5,768 bases of DNA, taken from NCBI GenBank assembly GCA_002352185.1, contig DEHY01000136.1:1-5768 (forward strand), read 5' to 3'. Below the pieces are notes generated by a model. The model did not search any database. It had not been told where the DNA came from and saw nothing but the letters and a program-made list of their open reading frames with translations. The stretch is from Competibacteraceae bacterium UBA2788. Lineage in GTDB: Bacteria > Pseudomonadota > Gammaproteobacteria > Competibacterales > Competibacteraceae. How positions within the stretch are numbered: position 1 is the stretch's first letter; every line of letters begins with the position of its first letter. Positions 1 to 5,768 of the stretch are shown here, piece after piece. The position numbers and the translations under genes were made by a program.

Positions 1-141
1 TTCGGCTTCGAGGTAGACCCGTTCCGCAAGGAATGTCTGCTCAACGGCTGGGACGACATTGGTCTGACCTTGCGCCATGCCGACGCCATCCGCAGCTACG
101 AAAGCCAGCGGCGGCAGGCAGCGCCGTGGCTGTTTGCCTGA
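1..141 (+). CDS. leuD: 3-isopropylmalate dehydratase small subunit, C-terminal end (partial)
   Basis: This is the 3' end of a gene that starts left of the window; 46 codons are visible, read in frame 1 to TGA at 139-141. The small subunit pairs with LeuC in the cytoplasm to isomerise 2-isopropylmalate to 3-isopropylmalate, the second step of leucine synthesis. The visible part carries the typical LeuD tail: [20 protein letters not shown] followed by [12 protein letters not shown] and a short basic, Trp-containing end (PWLF). This matches the C-terminus of proteobacterial LeuD proteins as I remember them. The substrate-binding swivel core lies outside the window. leuB follows after 22 bases in the same direction, which supports the call and an operon. 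The identification rests on 46 residues plus context. Confidence 0.93.
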   Translation, partial: FGFEVDPFRKECLLNGWDDIGLTLRHADAIRSYESQRRQAAPWLFA

Positions 142-163
142 TCCTGGAACGGAGCAGAACCTT

Positions 164-1237
164 ATGACCCACAAAATTTTGATTCTCCCCGGCGACGGCA
201 TCGGCCCGGAAATCGTCGCCGAAGCCGCCAAAGTGCTGGAATGCCTGCGTCAGGAACACGGCCTGGATGCGACGCTGGACTATGGTCTGCTGGGCGGTTG
301 CGCGGTGGACACGCTGGGATCGCCCTATCCCGATGAGACTCGCCGCCAGGCTCGCGCCGCTGACGCCATTCTGCTCGGCGCGGTCGGCGGCCCGAAATGG
401 GAACGGATGGATCGGCCCCTGCGCCCGGAACGCGGTCTGCTCGCCATCCGCGCCGATCTGGAACTGTTCGCCAATCTGCGCCCGGCCCTGCTCTACCCGC
501 AACTGGCCGACGCCTCGGCGCTCAAGCCGGAGCGGGTCGCCGGGCTGGATTTGCTGATCGTGCGCGAGCTGAACGGCGATATTTACTTCGGCCAGCCGCG
601 CGGCATCCGCACCCTGGAGAGCGGCGAACGCGAAGGCTTCAACACCATGCGCTACCGCGAATCCGAGATTGAGCGCATTGCGCGAGTCGGTTTTGAAGCC
701 GCCCGCAAGCGCCATCGCAAGCTGTGTTCGGTGGACAAGGCCAATGTGCTGGAAGCGTCGGAACTGTGGCGGGAAGTGGTGGAGCGGGTGGCGAAAGACT
801 ATCCCGATGTGGCGTTGTCGCATCTGTACGTGGATAACGCCGCCATGCAACTGGTGCGTGCGCCCAAGCAGTTCGACGTGATGGTGACGGGCAACCTGTT
901 CGGCGACATTCTTTCCGATTGCGCCGCGATGCTGACGGGTTCTATCGGCATGTTGCCCTCCGCTTCGCTCGACGCCAACGGCAAGGGCTTGTACGAGCCG
1001 ATTCACGGCTCCGCGCCCGATATTGCCGGCCGGGGCGCGGCCAATCCGCTGGCGACCATTCTGTCAGCGGCCATGCTGCTGCGTTACACCCTGAACGCGC
1101 CGGAACTGGCCGAGCGGATCGAACTTGCCGTGGGGCGGGTGCTGGATCAGGGCTTGCGCACACTGGACATCATGGCGGCGGGGATGACCCCGGTAGGTAC
1201 TCAGGCGATGGGCGACGCCGTAGTGGCATCGCTGTAA
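164..1237 (+). CDS. leuB: 3-isopropylmalate dehydrogenase
   Basis: The 357-residue cytoplasmic enzyme oxidises and decarboxylates 3-isopropylmalate with NAD+ to 2-oxoisocaproate, the third step of leucine synthesis. Its length is normal for the family. Visible motifs are [11 protein letters not shown] (8-18), [10 protein letters not shown] (70-79), the substrate arginines R96, R106 and R134, Y141 in [10 protein letters not shown]192 in [10 protein letters not shown]224 in YVDNAAMQL, and the dehydrogenase signature NLFGDILSD (244-252) with metal ligands D248 and D252. The NAD-binding segment [12 protein letters not shown] is at 278-289. By position these match the catalytic set of Thermus LeuB. 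The ATG at 164 is chosen because GGAG at 151-154 lies 9 bases upstream and the protein then begins at the usual [12 protein letters not shown]. An in-frame ATG at 77 would overlap leuD and add 29 unrelated residues. Two in-frame stops, TAA then TAG, end the gene. It is probably cotranscribed with leuD. Confidence 0.97.
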   Translation: MTHKILILPGDGIGPEIVAEAAKVLECLRQEHGLDATLDYGLLGGCAVDTLGSPYPDETRRQARAADAILLGAVGGPKWERMDRPLRPERGLLAIRADLELFANLRPALLYPQLADASALKPERVAGLDLLIVRELNGDIYFGQPRGIRTLESGEREGFNTMRYRESEIERIARVGFEAARKRHRKLCSVDKANVLEASELWREVVERVAKDYPDVALSHLYVDNAAMQLVRAPKQFDVMVTGNLFGDILSDCAAMLTGSIGMLPSASLDANGKGLYEPIHGSAPDIAGRGAANPLATILSAAMLLRYTLNAPELAERIELAVGRVLDQGLRTLDIMAAGMTPVGTQAMGDAVVASL

Positions 1238-1284
1238 TAGATTGAATTTGTTAATAATTTTAAGAGATTTTGAGGATAACAGTC
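1238..1284 (+). promoter_or_regulatory. AT-rich leuB-asd spacer, possible weak asd promoter
   Basis: Only 11 of these 47 bases are G or C, in sharp contrast to the GC-rich genes on both sides. AATAAT at 1253-1258 matches the sigma-70 -10 consensus at five of six positions, but no good -35 hexamer lies 16-18 bases upstream; that stretch falls in the end of leuB. The spacer also contains the asd ribosome binding site. It may be a weak promoter giving asd extra expression, or simply an unstructured leader that helps ribosome access. The promoter reading is inference. Confidence 0.25.
1272..1275 (+). promoter_or_regulatory. Ribosome binding site of asd
   Basis: GAGG ends 9 bases before the ATG at 1285. 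It settles the start. An in-frame TTG at 1270 would add five residues (MRITV) but would overlap this site and have no Shine-Dalgarno sequence of its own. Starting at 1285 gives [13 protein letters not shown], which lines up with the N-terminus of E. coli Asd. Confidence 0.75.
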
Positions 1285-2394
1285 ATGCGAACCGGTTTGG
1301 TAGGCTGGCGCGGAATGGTGGGTTCGGTGTTGATGGAGCGGATGCGGGCGGAAAACGATTTTGCCCTGATCGAGCCGGTGTTCTTCACCACGTCCAGCGT
1401 GGGCGGTCAAGGCCCGGATATTGGGCAGGACACGCCGCCCCTGAAAGATGCCAAATCCATCGCCGATTTGAAGACGCTGGACGCCATCATCACCTGTCAG
1501 GGTGGCGACTACAGCACCGAGATTTACCCGCAACTGCGCGCCGCCGGCTGGAAAGGTTATTGGATTGACGCGGCCTCGACCCTGCGGATGAAGGATGACG
1601 CCGTGATTATTCTCGATCCGGTCAACCGCAACGTGATTCAGGACGCGCTGACGCGGGGCGTGAAGGACTACATCGGCGGCAACTGCACCGTCAGCCTGAT
1701 GCTGATGGGCTTGGGCGGACTGTTCGCGCATGGGCTGGTGGAGTGGATGAGCGCCATGACCTATCAGGCCGCCTCCGGCGCCGGTGCGCAGAACATGCGC
1801 GAACTCATCCAGCAGATGGGCGTCATTCACGGCGCGGTGGCTGACAAGCTGGCCAATCCGGCTTCGGCGATTCTGGAGATTGACCGCGTTGTCGCCGATA
1901 CCCTGCGCTCCAGCGACTTCCCAACCGCACACTTCGGCGCGCCGCTGGCCGGCAGCCTGATTCCCTGGATTGACAAGCAACTGGATAACGGTCAGAGCCG
2001 CGAGGAATGGAAAGGCCAGGCCGAAACCAACAAGATTCTCGGTCGCACCAGCCATCCGTTTCCGATTGACGGGTTGTGCGTGCGCGTAGGCGCGATGCGC
2101 TGCCACAGCCAGGCATTGACCATCAAACTGACCCGCGATGTGCCGCTGGATGAGCTGGTTGAGATTATCGGCGCCGCCAATGCCTGGGTGAAGGTAGTCC
2201 CCAATCAGCGCGAGATTTCCATGCGCGAACTGACGCCTGCCGCAGTCACCGGAACCTTGACCGTGCCGGTAGGTCGGCTGCGCAAGCTCAACATAGGGCC
2301 GGACTATCTGGCGGCGTTCACATGCGGCGATCAGCTGCTCTGGGGCGCGGCTGAGCCGTTGCGGCGGATGTTGCGTATCCTGCTGGAACGCTGA
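1285..2394 (+). CDS. asd: Aspartate-semialdehyde dehydrogenase
   Basis: Asd reduces 4-aspartyl phosphate with NADPH to aspartate 4-semialdehyde in the cytoplasm, the branch-point precursor of diaminopimelate/lysine, threonine and methionine. The 369-residue product has the usual length of the Gram-negative form and closely resembles E. coli Asd. Visible elements are the nucleotide-binding start [17 protein letters not shown] (4-20), [13 protein letters not shown] (70-82), [20 protein letters not shown] (93-112), the catalytic cysteine C134 in [20 protein letters not shown] (160-168), the substrate-binding stretch [19 protein letters not shown] (234-252), R267 in LCVRVGA and the catalytic histidine H274 in RCHSQA. 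The C-terminal [13 protein letters not shown] and [15 protein letters not shown] motifs are intact. It lies 47 bases after leuB and before fimV, a common gammaproteobacterial order. No key residue is missing. Confidence 0.98.
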   Translation: MRTGLVGWRGMVGSVLMERMRAENDFALIEPVFFTTSSVGGQGPDIGQDTPPLKDAKSIADLKTLDAIITCQGGDYSTEIYPQLRAAGWKGYWIDAASTLRMKDDAVIILDPVNRNVIQDALTRGVKDYIGGNCTVSLMLMGLGGLFAHGLVEWMSAMTYQAASGAGAQNMRELIQQMGVIHGAVADKLANPASAILEIDRVVADTLRSSDFPTAHFGAPLAGSLIPWIDKQLDNGQSREEWKGQAETNKILGRTSHPFPIDGLCVRVGAMRCHSQALTIKLTRDVPLDELVEIIGAANAWVKVVPNQREISMRELTPAAVTGTLTVPVGRLRKLNIGPDYLAAFTCGDQLLWGAAEPLRRMLRILLER

Positions 2395-2419
2395 ATCACA
2401 TTCCCTTGAGTTGCATCCA

Positions 2420-2438
2420 AATCGCGGAAATCCCGATT
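2420..2438 (+). terminator. Small hairpin after asd, possible weak terminator
   Basis: AATCG-C-GG at 2420-2427 can pair with CC-CGATT at 2432-2438, giving seven base pairs with C2425 bulged and an AAAT loop, 25 bases after the asd stop. The following sequence is only modestly U-rich (TATCTTTAAT at 2445-2454) and starts several bases away, so it is not a classical terminator. It could cause partial termination or protect the 3' end of the leu-asd message. It could also be chance. Confidence 0.22.
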
Positions 2439-2459
2439 AAGTAGTATCTTTAATGGGAA

Positions 2460-2497
2460 GCTTCAAGCCAGATCAGGCCCGACCGGCGGCTTGAAGC
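2460..2497 (+). repeat. 10-bp perfect inverted repeat upstream of fimV
   Basis: GCTTCAAGCC at 2460-2469 is the exact reverse complement of GGCTTGAAGC at 2488-2497, with an 18-base loop. No T-run follows (the next bases are GGGACAG), so it is not an intrinsic terminator of the usual form. It may be a structure in the fimV leader RNA, an RNA-stability element, or a two-fold DNA site for a regulator. The inverted repeat itself is certain; its role is inference. Confidence 0.6.
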
Positions 2498-2512
2498 GGG
2501 ACAGTCGCCCGC

Positions 2513-2571
2513 CCGTCGTGGCGGACGGCAGCATCCAAGCCAATCCCGCCGGCCCTAAGACTATCCGGCGG
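2513..2571 (+). repeat. Two GC-rich hairpins in the fimV leader
   Basis: CCGTC (2513-2517) pairs with GACGG (2524-2528) around a 6-base loop. CCGCCGG (2546-2552) pairs perfectly with CCGGCGG (2565-2571) around a 12-base loop. The second hairpin ends six bases before the fimV Shine-Dalgarno GGAG at 2578. Together with the 10-bp inverted repeat further upstream, the stretch 2395-2588 holds no plausible gene but is rich in potential RNA structure. No convincing -35/-10 pair was found in it; TAGTAT (2442-2447) and TATCTT (2445-2450) are -10-like but lack a partner. Short GC stems are common by chance in GC-rich DNA. Confidence 0.4.
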
Positions 2572-2588
2572 CGGAATGGAGACAGGTC

Positions 2589-4799
2589 ATGCCGACCAGG
2601 ATATTACTCCGACTATTCCTTTTAGCCGGGCTGGCAGCGCCGCTGTGCGCCTTTGCCTTGGGGGTTGGTCAGATTGAAGTGCGCTCGTCGCTCAATCAAA
2701 CCTTCGAGGCCGAAATTCCCCTGATCATCACCAATCCCGCCGAACTCACCGGCCTGGCCGTGCGGCTCCCGCGTCAGCAGGATTTCGACCGGGCCGGCGT
2801 CGAGCGGCTGGAGTTGCTCTCGAAACTGCGCTTCTCGGTGCGGACGCCGCCCGGCGGCCCGAATGTCATCAAGGTGATGTCGTTTGAGCCGATCCGCGAA
2901 CCGAACTTCAATCTCCTGCTGGAGTTGACCTGGCCGCGCGGACGGCTGATCCGCGAATTCCCGGTCCAGCTCGACCCCGAACTCTATACCAACCGTCGCC
3001 AGCCGCCGTTGCCGCCGCCGCCCGTCGTGGCTCCACCGCCGATTGCGGTTGCGGCGCCGGTCCGGAAGTCCCCTGCGGTTCCGGCCTTGCCGCCGGCTCC
3101 TCCGGTCAGTTTCGAGGGCGCTTCATTCTATGGGCCGGTCAAACCGGGTGAGACCCTGGCGGCTGTCGCCGGACGGGTCCGACCTTCACCCACCATCAGC
3201 GTGCCGCAAATGATGGCGATTCTGGTGGCGGGCAACCCGGAAGCGTTCGCCGGCGGCAATCCCAACACCCTGCGCGCCGGCGCCACCCTCAAGGTGCCTA
3301 ACCCGCAGGCGATGGGCATAACGGGCGTGCCCGCCATCCCGCCAGCGGCTCCAGGATTGGCGGTCATAACCCCGCCACCGGCTGAACAACCCACCACCGT
3401 TGCCGAATCGCCCACTGCGCCACTGCCGCCGCCGGTGCCAGCGCCCTTGGCGGTTGAACCTGCCGCGCTGCCCGTAGCCCTCGCCCCCCAGATTCCGCCG
3501 GCTCTGCAACCTGTACCCGCGCCGGCGCCCTTTTTATCGCCCGCCGAGCAGCCACGGGAAATCGTTCCTCAGGCCAGTATTCCGCAGCCGGTCGAGCCAC
3601 CCAAGCCAGTGGTTAGCACCACGCCTGAACCGGCTCCGCCGCCAAAACCCGTTGCTGCCCCGCCGCAGCCGGCCCCGCCATCCGTAGCCCGCCCTCCAGC
3701 GCCCCAGCCTGTCGTGGACAGCGAGGTGAGCTGGATATCCAATCCGGTGGTTTGGGTCGCGATGGCGTTGATCGCGCTGGCGGTTGGATCGGTGTTGCTG
3801 TTGCCGCTGCTCCGGCGACCCGCCCGCCCGAAGACCCCCGCGACAGAACCGGAAATCGGCGGCACCGCAGAGATTACAACGACGCGAACCCAAATCCGCG
3901 AACCGCGATCCGTGCGGTCACAGCCCATCGCAGAATTGGCCGCCATAGCCGGGTTGCGCGGAGCCGCGCCGCCAGCGCCTCAGTCCACCACCCGATTGCT
4001 CAAGGATCGTGACGAGGCCGGTCCTGCGTCCAAGCCAGTGGTCACGCCAGCGCCCAAGCCGATTGGCGACTTGCTCAAGGATATTGATTTTGGCCTGAAT
4101 CCGGATCAGACCGTAGTCGCCGGCGGCAAGGACGCCGCACGCGACATTAAGGTGCCGCGATTTGAAGCTGAACCGCCTACAGCATCGATCACGCGCAGGC
4201 CCGCTCGTCCATTCGCCACACCTCCGGTGGAATCTGCGTCGAAGCCCGTAGCGCCTTCTCGATCCCAGCTCGAGGAACTGCCTTCTGAACTGCGGCTGGA
4301 CAGCGTGGACTTCGACTTTGGCGACTTGGGACTGGAAAAGACCGCTCGACCGCAGCCCGTCGATTTGCCGCCGCTGGAGATGGGCCGAGGCGCTCCGGAT
4401 TCAAGTCCCACCCCTCGGCCATCATCGGAGCCCGCCGGGCCGAAGATCGCCGCGTCCCCGGTTAAACCTGCATCACCCGCGCTGCAGGATCTGAAATTTG
4501 AGTTCACCGATGTCACCCAGGAATACGGCAAATCCGGCGTGTCCGATGAGCCGTTGCGACTCGACGCGGAATTGCAGAATTTTGGCGAGGATACGTTGTC
4601 GTTTGGCAAAATGACGGTTGAATCCGGCGGTCGCGCTGAGCCATCCGCCGATTATGTAGAGACCAAGCTGGATCTGGCCACGGCCTATCTGGATATGGGC
4701 GATCAGGTGGGGGCGCGCAGTTTGCTGGATGAGGTTTTGAAAGAGGGTGATGCCGCCCAGAAACAGCGGGCTGGAGCATTGCTCAAGCAACTGGGTTGA
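2589..4799 (+). CDS. fimV: FimV/HubP-family inner-membrane polar hub protein with LysM domain
   Basis: FimV/HubP proteins bind peptidoglycan in the periplasm and organise polar machinery such as type IV pili, secretin assembly, chemotaxis arrays and flagella. The 736-residue product shows the family layout: a signal peptide (1-23, likely cut after AFA); the conserved FimV N-terminal domain (about 24-135, GVGQIEVRSSLNQTFEAEIPL); a proline-rich linker (137-174); a LysM-like domain (181-237, YGPVKPGETL to LRAGATLKVP); a long Pro/Ala linker (248-375); one membrane span (386-407) followed by arginines; and a cytoplasmic part ending in the FimV C-terminal TPR-like motif (about 688-735, ETKLDLATAYLDMGDQVGAR). 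The LysM segment has Ala-Ala where relatives often have Trp. The cytoplasmic part has repeated acidic-aromatic motifs (about 494-504, 568-583, 632-641, 656-672) and is shorter than in P. aeruginosa FimV (roughly 900 residues in total). GGAG at 2578-2581 lies 7 bases before the ATG. A terminator follows. Confidence 0.95.
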   Translation: MPTRILLRLFLLAGLAAPLCAFALGVGQIEVRSSLNQTFEAEIPLIITNPAELTGLAVRLPRQQDFDRAGVERLELLSKLRFSVRTPPGGPNVIKVMSFEPIREPNFNLLLELTWPRGRLIREFPVQLDPELYTNRRQPPLPPPPVVAPPPIAVAAPVRKSPAVPALPPAPPVSFEGASFYGPVKPGETLAAVAGRVRPSPTISVPQMMAILVAGNPEAFAGGNPNTLRAGATLKVPNPQAMGITGVPAIPPAAPGLAVITPPPAEQPTTVAESPTAPLPPPVPAPLAVEPAALPVALAPQIPPALQPVPAPAPFLSPAEQPREIVPQASIPQPVEPPKPVVSTTPEPAPPPKPVAAPPQPAPPSVARPPAPQPVVDSEVSWISNPVVWVAMALIALAVGSVLLLPLLRRPARPKTPATEPEIGGTAEITTTRTQIREPRSVRSQPIAELAAIAGLRGAAPPAPQSTTRLLKDRDEAGPASKPVVTPAPKPIGDLLKDIDFGLNPDQTVVAGGKDAARDIKVPRFEAEPPTASITRRPARPFATPPVESASKPVAPSRSQLEELPSELRLDSVDFDFGDLGLEKTARPQPVDLPPLEMGRGAPDSSPTPRPSSEPAGPKIAASPVKPASPALQDLKFEFTDVTQEYGKSGVSDEPLRLDAELQNFGEDTLSFGKMTVESGGRAEPSADYVETKLDLATAYLDMGDQVGARSLLDEVLKEGDAAQKQRAGALLKQLG

Positions 4800-4833
4800 G
4801 GTGTTGAATCCATCAGCATTCATGATCCCGATG

Positions 4834-4865
4834 ACCCTCCCCCACTAGCGGAGGAGGGTTTTTTT
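4834..4865 (+). terminator. Intrinsic terminator of fimV
   Basis: ACCCTCC (4834-4840) pairs with GGAGGGT (4853-4859). After one C-A mismatch, CC (4842-4843) pairs with GG (4850-4851), leaving an ACTAGC loop. A run of seven Ts (4859-4865) follows directly. It starts 34 bases after the fimV stop and fits termination of the + strand message. Read on the other strand the hairpin is not followed by a T-run, so it should not work as a typical terminator for the converging gene. The spacer 4800-4875 holds nothing else that I can see. Confidence 0.9.
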
Positions 4866-4875
4866 ATGCAGCCGC

Positions 4876-5768
4876 TTAGCCTTCCCGCCGCCGCAAATCC
4901 AAGGTGTGCGGAAAATTCGGATTAACCTCTTCAGCGGGCGCGATCATCGCCCCCGGCGTATGCCCATAGGGCCAAAACCGGGCGAAACGCCGCGCTTCGG
5001 CTTCGTTGGCGTTGACCGGGAAGGTGTCGGGATTGCGTCCGCCCGGATGCATGACGTGGTAAGTGCAACCGCCGATGGAGCGCCGGTTCCAGGTATCCAC
5101 CAGATCAAACACCAGCGGCGCGTGAACCGGAATGGTGGGGTGCAGCGCCGATGGCGGCTGCCAGGCGCGGTAGCGAACTCCAGCGACAAATTCGCCCGGA
5201 ACGCCGGTCGGACGCAACGGCACCCGCCGGCCGTTGCAGGCCACCACATGACGCTCGCCGATCATCCCGTTGACCTTGACCTGCATCCGCTCCACTGAGG
5301 AATCGACATAGCGGGCGGTGCCGCCCAACGCCTGCTCTTCACCGAGGACATGCCACGGCTCCAGCGCCTGCCGCAATTCCAGTTCGATGTCCTGTTGCAC
5401 AATCGAACCGTAGTATGGAAAGCGGAACTCGAAGAACGGCAGGAACCAGTCGCTTTCAAACGGGAAACCGGCCTGATTCAGCTCATCGGTCACGCCCTTG
5501 AAGTCCTGCCAGACGTAATGCGGCAGCATGAATTGATCGTGAATCTGGGTGCCCCAGCGCACCAGTCGCTGATTGGGATACGGCTGCTCCCAGAACCGCG
5601 CCACCAGCGCCCGCAGCAACAGCATCTGCATCAAACTCATCCGGGCGTGCGGCGGCATCTCAAACGCACGCATTTCCACCAGACCCAGTCGGCCAGTGGC
5701 GCTGTCCGGCGAATACAGCTTGTCAATGCAGAACTCGGCGCGGTGGGTGTTGCCGGTCAAGTCCACCA
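4876..5768 (-). CDS. Transglutaminase-family / DUF2126 putative amidoligase, C-terminal part (partial)
   Basis: About 297 codons are visible, ending at TAA (4878-4876); the gene enters from the right edge, so its start is not in the window. The codon at 5766-5764 is GTG but is internal to the family's conserved [20 protein letters not shown] stretch, so it is not the start. Other recognisable blocks, numbered from that GTG, are [18 protein letters not shown] (28-45), [10 protein letters not shown] (about 111-120), [69 protein letters not shown] and a final LDLRRREG. These match the C-terminal DUF2126 region of proteins of about 1,100 residues that carry an N-terminal transglutaminase-like domain. 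DUF2126 has been assigned by sequence comparison to the glutamine synthetase-like amidoligases (COOH-NH2 ligases), often encoded beside transglutaminase-like, alpha-E and circularly permuted ATP-grasp proteins. The substrate is, to my knowledge, unproven; a peptide-linking or peptide-tagging role is inference. It converges on fimV with 76 bases between stops. Confidence 0.88.
   Translation of the reverse strand, partial: VDLTGNTHRAEFCIDKLYSPDSATGRLGLVEMRAFEMPPHARMSLMQMLLLRALVARFWEQPYPNQRLVRWGTQIHDQFMLPHYVWQDFKGVTDELNQAGFPFESDWFLPFFEFRFPYYGSIVQQDIELELRQALEPWHVLGEEQALGGTARYVDSSVERMQVKVNGMIGERHVVACNGRRVPLRPTGVPGEFVAGVRYRAWQPPSALHPTIPVHAPLVFDLVDTWNRRSIGGCTYHVMHPGGRNPDTFPVNANEAEARRFARFWPYGHTPGAMIAPAEEVNPNFPHTLDLRRREG

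Noticed and set aside
77..163. Upstream ATG extending leuB by 29 residues
   Set aside because: It would overlap the end of leuD and add residues absent from the family; the ATG at 164 has a well-spaced Shine-Dalgarno and the normal N-terminus.
41..1006. 321-codon open frame on the - strand opposite leuB
   Set aside because: It is the mirror of a clearly real leuB in GC-rich DNA, where long antisense frames arise from codon bias. Its translation is His/Gln/Arg-rich with no recognisable domain.
1201..2106. 301-codon open frame on the - strand opposite asd
   Set aside because: It overlaps a full, intact asd and reads as a low-quality antisense product with no family resemblance.
2999..3720. 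Proline-codon repeats as a possible tandem DNA repeat or minisatellite
   Set aside because: The CCG/CCA/CCC runs are irregular, with no fixed unit length. They are explained by the Pro/Ala linkers of FimV.
3128..3946. Several 80-125 codon - strand frames opposite the proline-rich part of fimV
   Set aside because: Pro/Ala-rich coding sequence yields Gly/Arg-rich antisense frames. None has a plausible start context or domain, and fimV is intact across the region.
4906..5298. 130-codon + strand frame opposite the DUF2126 gene
   Set aside because: The - strand translation carries many conserved DUF2126 blocks throughout this span; the + strand reading has none and starts just after the fimV terminator without a clear ribosome site.

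Overview
The window looks like a piece of a gammaproteobacterial chromosome. The order leuD-leuB-asd-fimV is a familiar arrangement in Pseudomonas and related gammaproteobacteria. The aspartate-semialdehyde dehydrogenase is the Gram-negative type and is very close to the E. coli enzyme as remembered. FimV is essentially confined to Gammaproteobacteria (a few betaproteobacterial relatives exist). The coding DNA is GC-rich, which fits a pseudomonad-like, purple-sulfur-like or Competibacter-like genome, but the genus cannot be fixed from the sequence alone.

Layout on the + strand: the last 46 codons of leuD (1-141); complete leuB (164-1237); a 47-base AT-rich gap; complete asd (1285-2394); a 194-base non-coding stretch with several inverted repeats (2395-2588); complete fimV (2589-4799); then a good intrinsic terminator (4834-4865). 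On the - strand, running in from the right edge and ending at 4876, is the C-terminal ~297 codons of a large transglutaminase/DUF2126 (putative amidoligase) protein. It converges on fimV.

LeuD and LeuB catalyse consecutive steps of leucine synthesis. Asd makes the semialdehyde at the branch point to lysine/diaminopimelate, methionine and threonine. FimV is an inner-membrane, peptidoglycan-binding polar hub protein with no direct metabolic link to them, but its position after asd is a recurring one. All four + strand genes could share a transcript, although the structured 194-base leader suggests fimV has some control of its own.

The metabolic genes are ordinary. The parts most worth a second look are the DUF2126 gene lying where truA commonly follows fimV, the potentially alternative-folding fimV leader, and repeated acidic-aromatic motifs in the cytoplasmic part of FimV. 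No RNA genes, insertion sequences, CRISPR arrays or attachment sites were seen.
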